Source: Dugong dugon
Lineage: Eukaryota > Chordata > Mammalia > Sirenia > Dugongidae
Assembly: GCA_030035585.1 (NCBI GenBank)
Contig: CM057462.1
Span: 136,240,734 to 136,304,733, forward strand
Reading direction: 5' to 3'
DNA length: 64,000 nt
Shown piece after piece: positions 56,307-64,000 of the stretch (position 1 is the first letter of the stretch; every line of letters begins with the position of its first letter). A program made the position numbers and the translations under genes. The notes below the pieces were generated by a model that saw only the letters and a list, made by a program, of their open reading frames with translations, was not told the DNA's origin and searched no databases.

Positions 56307-57733
56307 CATTTTTAAAAATTTTAGTTTGTTGTTGTTGAGAATATACACAGCAAAACATACATCAATTTGATCTTTTCTACCGTACATTTCAGTGTCTTTG
56401 ATAACATTCTTCGAATTGTGCAGCTATTCTCACCCTCCTTTTCTGAGTGGTTCCTTTCCCATTAACATAAACTCATTGTTCCCTAAGGTTCCTAGCTAAT
56501 CTTTCAAGTTGCTGTTGTCACTTTGATCACATATAGACAGGTTTTTAAAAGAGCATAATGCTCAAAGCAGACATTTTTTACTAGTTAACCTAAATTATTG
56601 TTTAGTTTTATGAAGCATTCAGAGAATTTTTTAAAAATATTTTTACTGTACTTTAGATGAAGGTTTACAGCACAAATAGTTTCTCATTAAACAGTTATTA
56701 CACATATTGTTTTATGACAATGGTTAACAACCCCACAACATGTCAACACTGTCCCTTCTCAACCTTGGGTTCCCTATTACCATCTTTCCTGTCCCCTCTT
56801 GTCTTTTAGTTCTTGTCCCTGGATTGTTGTGCCCCATTAGTCTCATTTGTGTTATGGGGTTGTCTAATCTTCGGCTGAAGGGTGAATCTCAGGAGTGACT
56901 TCATTACTGAGCTAAAATGGTGTCTGGGGACTGTACTCTTGGGGTATTTTCAGTCTCTGTCAGGCTGGTAAGTCTGGTCTTTTTTGTGAGTTACAATTTT
57001 GTTCTACATTTTTCTCCAGTTCTGTCCAGGACCCTCTGTTGTGATCCCAGTCAGAGCAATGAGTGGTGGTAGCCAGGCACCATTTAGTTGCACTGGACAG
57101 TCTGGTGGAGGCCCTGGTAGTTGTGGCCCATTAGTCCTTTGGACTAATCTTTCCCTTGTATCTTGTTTTCTTCATTCTCCCCTGCTGTTGAAGGGGTGAG
57201 ATCAGTGGAGTATCTTAGATGGCTGCTCACAGCTTTTAAGACCCCAGACACTACTCACCAAGGTAGAACGTAAAACATTTTCTTTATAAAGTGTGTTATG
57301 CCAATCTGAGCTAGATGTTCCCTGAGACCATGGTCCCCACAACCCTCCGCCCAGCAACTCAGTCCCGCAGGAATTTTGGATAGGTCTATGGAGCTTCCAT
57401 GACCTTTCCTTGTCCAAGTTGTGCAGGCTTCCCCAGTATAGTGTACTGCCTTACCCTTCACAAAAGTTACCACTTACTTATTGTCTATTTAGTATTCCCC
57501 CCCAACCCTCCCATCCCTTGTAACCAACAAAGATTATTTCTGTGTGTGTAAACTTTTTCATGTAGAGGTCTCATACAATATTCGTCTTTTTGTGATTGAC
57601 TTATTTCACTCAACATAATGTCTTCCAGTTTCATCCATGTTATAAGATGCTTCACAGATTTCATCATTGTCTTTATCTTTGTATGATACTTCATTGTGTG
57701 TATGTACCATAGTTTGTTTATCCATTCATCTGT

Positions 57734-60700
57734 TTATGGGCATCTAGGTTGTTTCCATCTTTTAGCTATTGTGAACAATGCTGCAATGAACATGGGTGTG
57801 CATATGTCTGTTCATGCGATGGCTCTTATTTCTCTGGGATATATTACTAGGAATGGGATTGCTGGATCATATGGTATTTCTATTTTTAGCTTTCTAAGGA
57901 AGAGCCACATCATTTTCCAAAATAGTTGTATCATTTTGCATTCCCACCAACAGTGCATAAGTGTTCTGATCTCCCCACAGCCTCTCCAACATTTGTTGTT
58001 TCCAGTTTTTCTGATTTGTGTCAGCAATGCTGGGGTGAGATGATATCTCATTGTGGTTTTAATTTGCATTTCTCTAATGGCTAGTGACCACGAGCATTTC
58101 CTCATGTGTCTGTTGGGTGCTTGAATGTCTTCTTTGGTGAAGTGTCTGATCATTTCCTTTGCCCAATTTTTAATTGGATTATTTGTCTTTTTGTTGTAGA
58201 GGTGTTGGATTTTCTTGTAGATTATACAGACTAGACCTTTGTCTGACTTGTAATATTCAAAAAATTTTTCCCAGTCTGTAGGTTCCCTTTTTACTCTTTT
58301 GGTGAAGCATTTTGAGGTGCTTAAGTGTTTGATTTTTAGAAGATCCCAGTTATCGACCTTATCTTCTGGAGTTTGTGTGTTGTTGGTTATGGTTTGTATC
58401 CTGTTAATGCCATGTATTAGGGCCTGTAGTGTTGATCCTATTTTTTCCTGTATGAACTTTATAGTTTTTGGCTTTATATTTAGGTCTTTGACCCATTTTG
58501 AATTAGTTTTTCTATATGGTGTGAGGTATGGGTCCTGTTTCATTTTTTGCAAATAGACATCCAGTTTTGCCAGCACCATTTGTTAAAAAGACTGTCTTTT
58601 CCCCATTTGATAGACTTTGGGCCTTTGTCGAAGATCAAGTGACTGTAGGTGGATGGAATTACATCTGGGTTCTCATTTCTGTTCCATTGGTCAATGTATC
58701 TGTCACTGTACCAGTACCAGGCTGTTTTGACTACCGTAGCTGTATAGTAGGTTCTGAGGTCAGGCAGTGTGAGTCCTCCTACTTTTTTCTTCTCCAGTAG
58801 TGCTTTACTTATTCCGGGCTTCTTCCCTTTCCATATGAAGTTAATGATTATTTTTTCCATCTCTTTAAAGAATGTTGTTGGTATTTGGATCAGGATTGCA
58901 TTGTATTTGTAAATTGCTTTCGGTATAGTTGTCATTTTCACAATGTTGAATCTACCTATCCACGAGCATGGTAAATTTTTCCATTTATGTAGATCCCTTT
59001 GGGTTTCTTGCAATAGTGTTTTGCAGTTTTCTTTGTATAGGTCTTTTACATCCCCGGTTAGATTTATTCCTAAGTATTTTATTTTTTTTAGGGGCTTTTA
59101 TAAATGGTATTGTTTTCCTGATTTCCTTTTCATGGTTCTTTATTGGTGTATAGGAATCCAACTGATTTTTGAGTGTTTATCTTGCATCCTTCTACTCTGC
59201 TGAATCTTTCTATTAGTTCCAGTAGTTTTCTCATGGAGTCTTTTGGGTTTTCTATGTATAATATCATAGCATCTGCGAATAGGGACAGTTTAACTTCTTC
59301 ATTACCAATTTGGATGCCCTTTATTTCTTTTTCTTGCCTTATTGCTCTAGCTAGAATTTCCAGCACAATGTAAAATAGGAGTGGTGATAAAGGGCATCCT
59401 TGTCTTGTTCGTGTTCTCAAGGGGGATGTTTTCAGCCTCTCTCCATTAAGAATGATGTTGGCTATTGGTTTTGCATAAATGTCCTTCATCATGTTAGAAA
59501 TCTCCCATCTATACCTATTTTATTGAGAGTTTTTATGAGGAATGGGTGTTGGATTTTGTAAAATGCCTTTTCTACATCAATTGAGATCATCATATGATTC
59601 TTTTCTTTCCTTTTATTTATGTGGCGGATTACGTTGATCAATTTTCTAATGTTGAACCATCCTTGAATACCTGGTATGAATCCTACTTGGTCTTGGTGTA
59701 TTATTTTTTTGATATGATGCTGAATTCTATTGGCTAGAATTATGTTGAGAATTTTTACATCTATATTCATGAGAGATATTGGTCTGTAATTTTCTCTTTT
59801 TTGTGACATCTTTGCCTGGTTTTGGTATCAGGGTTATACTGGCTTCATAGCATGAATTTGGAAGTTTTGCTTCCTTTTTTATGTTCTGAAATAGTTTGAG
59901 TAGTACTGGTATAAGCTCTTTGAATGTTTGGTTGAATTCTCCATGCAAGCCATCTGGGCCAGGCCTTTTTTTGTTGGGAGTTTTTTTTATTACCATTTCA
60001 ATCACTTCTCTTTTTATGGGTCTGTTCATATTTTCAACATCACTTAGTGATAGTTTGGGTAGGTAGCGTGTTTCTAGAAATTTATCCATTTCCTCTAGGT
60101 TTTAAAATGTGTTGGAGTATAGTTTTTCATAATACTCTATTATGATCCTTTTTATTTCAGTTGGGTCTGTTGTAATGTCCCCCATTTCGTTTCTTATTTG
60201 GGTTATTTGTGTCCTCTCCTGTTTTTGTGTTGTCAGTCTGGCCAGTGGTTTGTCAATTTTGTTGATTCTTTCAAAGAACCAACTTTTGGTTTTGTTGATT
60301 CTTTCAATTGTTTTTGTATTATCTGTTTCATTTATTTCTGCTCTGATCTTTATTATTTCCCTTCTTCCAGTGGCTGTAGGCTTTTTTTTTGCTGTTCTCT
60401 TTCTATTTGTTTGAATTCTGTAGTTAATGTTTTGATTTAGTCCCTTTCTTCTTTTTTTGATGTGTGTGTCTATTGCTATAAATAATCCTCTGAGAACTGC
60501 TGTTGCTGTGTCCCAAAGATTTTGGTATGATGTATTTTCAGTCTTGTTTGATTCTAGGAATTTTTTTATTGCATCTCTGATTTCTTCTATTACCCGGTGA
60601 TGTGTAAGCAGGGTATTATTCAGTTTCCATTTAATTGATTATTTTCCTTGCTCTTCCTGTTGTTAATTTCTACCTTGATGGCGTTGTGGTCAGAGAAGAT

Positions 60701-61372
60701 ACTTTAAATTATCTCAGTGTTTTGGATCTTGTTGAGGATTATTCTGTGTCCTAAGATGTGGTCTATTCTGGAGAATGTTCCATATGCACTGGAAAAGAAT
60801 GTGTACTTACAGTTGTAGGGTATAGTGTTCTATATATGTCTATGAGGTCTAGTTGGCTGATTGTGCCCTTTAGGTCTTCTGTATCTTTGTTGAGTTTCTT
60901 TTTAGATGTTCTGTCTTTTACCAAGGGTGGTGTGTTGAAGTCTCGTACTATTATTGTGGAACTGTCAATTTCTCTTTTCAGTGTTGTTAGAGTTTGTTTT
61001 ATGTATTTTGGAGCCCTGTCATTGGATGTGTAGATATTTATTATGGTTATGTCTTCATGATGGATTGTCCCCTTAATCAATATAGTGTCCTTTTTTGTCT
61101 TTTATGGTGGATTTTGTTTTAAAGTCTATTTTATCTGAGATTAATATTGCCACTCCTGCTCTTTTTTGGTAGTTGTTAGCTTGATATATTTTTTTCCAAC
61201 CTTTGATTTTTAATAAATTCCCGTCTTTGTTTCTAAGGTGTGTCTCTTGTAGACAGCATACAGATGGATCCTGTTTTTTTATCCATTCTGTCACTCTCCT
61301 TCTCTTTATGGGTGCATTCAGTCCATTTACATTCAGTGTAATTATTGATAGGTGTGACTTTATTGCTGTCAT
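57734..61372 (-). pseudogene. L1 ORF2 (endonuclease-reverse transcriptase), broken
   Basis: About 3.6 kb. Start at ATG 61372: MTAIKSHLSIITLNVNGLNA, the classic endonuclease N-terminus, with CCLQETHL following. The GDFNTP motif reads VRDFNTPP near 60940. RT: '[20 protein letters not shown]' near 59960, '[20 protein letters not shown]' near 59670, catalytic box [12 protein letters not shown] near 59270 (second aspartate of FADD replaced by alanine). C-terminus: open for 255 codons at 57812-58579 with knuckle '[20 protein letters not shown]'. A stop at 57812 cuts the tip, which continues to about 57734. There are several other stops and shifts. Inactive. Confidence 0.9.
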
Positions 61373-61631
61373 TTTGTAGTGCTTTTTCTTGTGACATTGA
61401 TATTTTCTTTGTTCCTCTTACTCTCCTGTGCTGAATTCCTTTTGTTTGCGGATTTTTTTTCATTTCTTTTGTTTTTGTAGGTTTTGTTTTTAGTGAGACT
61501 TCATGTTTTTCTTCTTTATTTTGATGAGCAGGTTTGTTAACTTTCTTTGTAGTTACCTTGAAATTTACCCTTATCTTCCTAAGTTTGAAGCAGTCTATTT
61601 TTACTTTGTATTGCCTTGCTTTCCTCTCCAT
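61233..61631 (-). other. Basic open frame in the L1 ORF1-ORF2 spacer (copy 2), 132 codons
   Basis: Starts at ATG 61631 and reads MERKARQYKVKIDCFKLRKI, then RVNFKVTTKKVNKPAHQNKE, and continues Lys/Thr-rich until it overlaps the start of ORF2 by about 140 bases in another frame. The first 40 residues align without gaps to the frame at 44710-44832. The spacer is far longer than the few dozen bases known in human L1. The overlap with ORF2 would suit coupled or reinitiated translation, but that is speculation. Confidence 0.5.
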
Positions 61632-61829
61632 TAGAAGTTTCTGTACCTACACTGTTTATTCCCTCTTATATTGTTCTGATGTGGTCATTTACAGATTAAC
61701 TGCTCTGATTCCCTGTTGTTTTATTTTGGTTTTGAATAGTCCTTGAGAGGTCATTTCCTAGATTGGTATCTGGCTGGCATGATCCTGCATCCTAGATTCA
61801 CCCTGTGAGCTGATGTTTTTGTTCTGGGA

Positions 61830-62905
61830 TTGAAGGACTCCCTTTAATAATTCTCATAAGTTTGGTTTGGCTTTTACATATTCCCTTAATTTCTGTTTAT
61901 CTGGAAATGTCCTCATTTCACTGTCATATTTGAATGAGAGTTTTGCAAGATGTATTGTTCTTGGCTGGAAATTTTTTTCTTTCCATGTTGTGTATATGTC
62001 ATTTCATTGCTTTCTTGCCTGCATGGTTTCTGCTGAATAATCCGAGCTTAGTCTTATTGTTTCTCCTCTGTATGTGACTTTTTGTTTTTCTTGAGCTGCT
62101 CTCAGGATTCTTTGTTTGTCTTTGATTTTGGCAAGTGTGATTGTGATATGCCTTGGTGATTTTCTTTTGGGGGTCTCTCCTATGTGGGGTTTGTTGAGCT
62201 TCTTAGATGGCCAGCTTTTCATCTTTCATGATATTGGGTTAGTTTTCTGTCAACAGTTCTTCAATGATCCTCTCTTTGTTTTCTGTTTTCTCTCCCTTTT
62301 CTGGACCTCTGATTACTTGCAAATTGTAACTTTGGTTGTATCCCACATAATTCTCAGAGTCTTTTCATTTTTCTTTGTTCGTTTTTCTGATTTTTCTTTA
62401 AACAGAGCAGTAGCCAATGTTTGTCTTCAATTTCGCTGGTCCTGTCTTCCACCATTTTAAATCTGCTCCTCAGCACTTCTATGACACTGTCCATTTCTGA
62501 AATCTTGTTATCTTTTGGATTTCTAATTACTGTTTTTGTATGATTTCTAGTTTTAAATTTATTTCGCATTTCATGCCTGAATTATTTTCCTGAATTCTTC
62601 CTTTTTTTTGGTCTGTATTTTCCATGAATTTGTCTGCCTTTTCAACAAATTTGTCTATTTTTTTCCTCATTTGTGTCTGCTTTTTGCTTCAACTCTCGGA
62701 TAGCTCTGAATATTAGAGATTTGAATTCCCTATCAGGTAGTTCTAGTGCTTTTTCTTCTACTGGAAAGTTATTTAGTGTTTTATTTTGGATGCCTACTGG
62801 AACCATCCAGTCCTGTTTTTGTAAATGTTTTGATATTATCTGCTGTCTTCGGGGCATTTGGTAGTTGTTTTCCTTGTTTATTGATTGTACATTTGTTTGT
62901 TTCAT
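61830..62905 (-). pseudogene. L1 ORF1 (RNA-binding chaperone), broken
   Basis: About 355 codons. N-terminus at ATG 62905 (MKQTNVQSINKENNYQMPRR), then 'EKALELPDREFKSLIFRAIR' near 62710, a coiled-coil stretch to about 62350, and the C-terminal RNA-binding domain 'RKSPRHITITLAKIKDKQRI' with 'RLSSDYSAETMQARKQ' at 62004-62222. The last parallels the 'ATPRHIIVRF...ADLSAETLQARR' block of human ORF1p. It ends with a PDKQKL-type motif near 61900. Broken by several stops and shifts. Confidence 0.85.
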
Positions 62906-64000
62906 TCTGCTTTTTTGTTTTACTCATTTATGTCTGAGCATGTGGGCTGTGTTCTTTGTTGTTTGCTCTTCTGTGGGCATGATGCTTTTCACCTCCTCCT
63001 CTAATTGGCAGGGTCAGTCGCTCAGATATGGTACAGCAGGGCATGTGTAGCTTAAGAGGAGTTGCTGGGATGGGTTGTGTGTAGCACGCACTAGAGTCTA
63101 CAGGGCGTGCGAGGACCCAGTGCAGCGCAGGTTCTGGTAGGCCATGCCTGTGCTGCTTGGGGGTGTGTTGTTCAGCACATGGTGCAGGTAGGCAGGATAG
63201 AGGGGGGAGATTGTGATGTGTGGAGCTAAGATGGGTTTGGGAAAGAGGAGAGAGGAACAGGAGCAAAAAACACACAAACAAACAAAGAAGAGTGCTAAGA
63301 GAGCTTGCCTTTGGAGTGGAGAGATGAGAGACTGAGAAATGGAGAAAAACAAAAAGCAGAAGAAGAAGAAAAAAAAATGAATGAATAAAATTTAGAAAGA
63401 AAAAAGAAATGTAAATCCCCCAGAGATCACACTGGCACAGCTGCAAAGTCTGGAGAAGTTGCTCCCAGGCCGTGAAGTACAACCTGGCTAGAAGAAGTAG
63501 AGGTGTCTTCAGCACCAGGTATTCAGGAGACAGGAAGAGAAGGTAAGTATACAGAGATGAGAAACTGAGTAATGAAGGAAGACAAAAAGGGAAAAAGAGA
63601 GAAAAGAAAACAAAACAAACAAATGAACAAACAAAAAAATGAACAAAGAAAAAAACCCCAAAAACAGAAAGAAAAAAAAATACAAGAAATAAATGCTCTC
63701 AGGGATCCCTCTGCGTGTCTGTACAAATTAAGGGGGTAGGTCCCAAGCTGCACAGTACTGCCCAGCTAGAATGGGTTCCCAATTTGAGAAAAGAAAAAGA
63801 AAACAAACAAAGAGCAGATGAAAACAAACAAAGAAACAAAGGCACCGGGATCCCACCAGCATGGCAGCATGGGCCAGGAAGCAGTTTCACACTCGAGCAG
63901 CATTTCACAGCCTTTCAGGAAGAAGCAAAGATGGCGCAAGGAGCCAAGTATTTGAGATAAAGGAGGGGGAGGTGGTGAGAGTATGGAAGAAATCAAAAGA
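62906..64000 (-). promoter_or_regulatory. L1 5' UTR with monomer-like repeats, incomplete
   Basis: More than 1 kb upstream of ORF1. Purine- and A-rich spacers on the + strand alternate with GC-richer units. Similar motifs recur: 'gagatgagagactgag' (about 63323) and 'gagatgagaaactgag' (about 63558); 'ggctagaa' and 'agctagaa' blocks near 63485 and 63765; 'gggatcc' near 63703 and 63848. This suggests tandemly repeated units, as in mouse L1 5' UTRs. Promoter activity is inferred from the family. Confidence 0.6.

Larger units (their letters stand above)
56310..64000 (-). mobile_element. Long L1 LINE, runs off the right edge
   Basis: L1 on the - strand: 3' end near 56310, a two-block 3' UTR (56337-56980 pairs with 1-644), more 3' UTR to about 57480, ORF2, a spacer of about 400 bases, ORF1, and a 5' UTR that continues beyond 64000. 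It could be full length. It directly abuts an MLT1 LTR at its 3' end. Both ORFs are broken, though the C-terminal 255 codons of ORF2 are still open. Confidence 0.9.

Noticed and set aside
62928-63515. 195-codon - strand open frame as a protein
   Set aside because: It lies in the L1 5' UTR upstream of ORF1 and its Phe/Leu/Ser content comes from the purine-rich opposite strand. No known L1 product fits.

Overview
This window is AT-rich mammalian nuclear DNA with no host gene that I can recognise. It is built almost entirely of transposable elements and unique intergenic sequence. The lineage marker is a tRNA-derived SINE present about twenty times in both orientations. Its head carries the A box and a B box close to GTTTGAATCC, and its 3' part reads like 'ggggcagttctactctg' followed by 'gggtcgctatgagtcggaat'. 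I recognise this as AfroSINE, so the source is an afrotherian, most likely a paenungulate. Elephant fits best, given the abundant RTE and lineage-specific MaLR-type LTRs. Layout: 1-930 holds L1 3' ends on the + strand. From 930 to 14.1 kb there are old L2/MIR pieces, AfroSINEs, a tRNA-Gly-headed SINE and two solo LTRs of one family. A 5'-truncated L1 on the - strand occupies 14.97-20.27 kb and is split by a solo LTR. From 20.3 to 39.7 kb there is unique DNA with scattered SINEs, an RTE LINE (23.5-25.8 kb) split by another solo LTR, an MLT1 LTR, ancient L1/L2/MIR fragments, an RTE 3' stub and a MaLR internal-type fragment. A full-length but decayed L1 on the - strand covers 39.74-47.37 kb and is flanked by a near-matching target duplication. 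It abuts a - strand RTE (47.39-49.90 kb) that itself holds an AfroSINE. The stretch 49.9-55.8 kb is mostly unique but contains a 132-bp inverted repeat pair. An MLT1 LTR lies at 55.8-56.3 kb, and a third long L1 on the - strand runs from 56.3 kb off the right edge. How the parts relate: the RTE LINE shares its 3' end with the tRNA-Gly SINE and, in part, with AfroSINE, so RTE is the likely source of their retrotransposition machinery. The three long L1s supply ORF1, ORF2 and 5' UTR sequence, all now broken. The most interesting leads are a conserved, basic, ATG-initiated reading frame in an unusually long spacer between L1 ORF1 and ORF2, the 132-bp inverted repeat, monomer-like repeats in the L1 5' UTR, and two L1 3' ends about 98% identical at opposite ends of the window. 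No CRISPR, operon, RNA gene or intact protein gene was found. All family names come from memory of consensus sequences; no database was searched.
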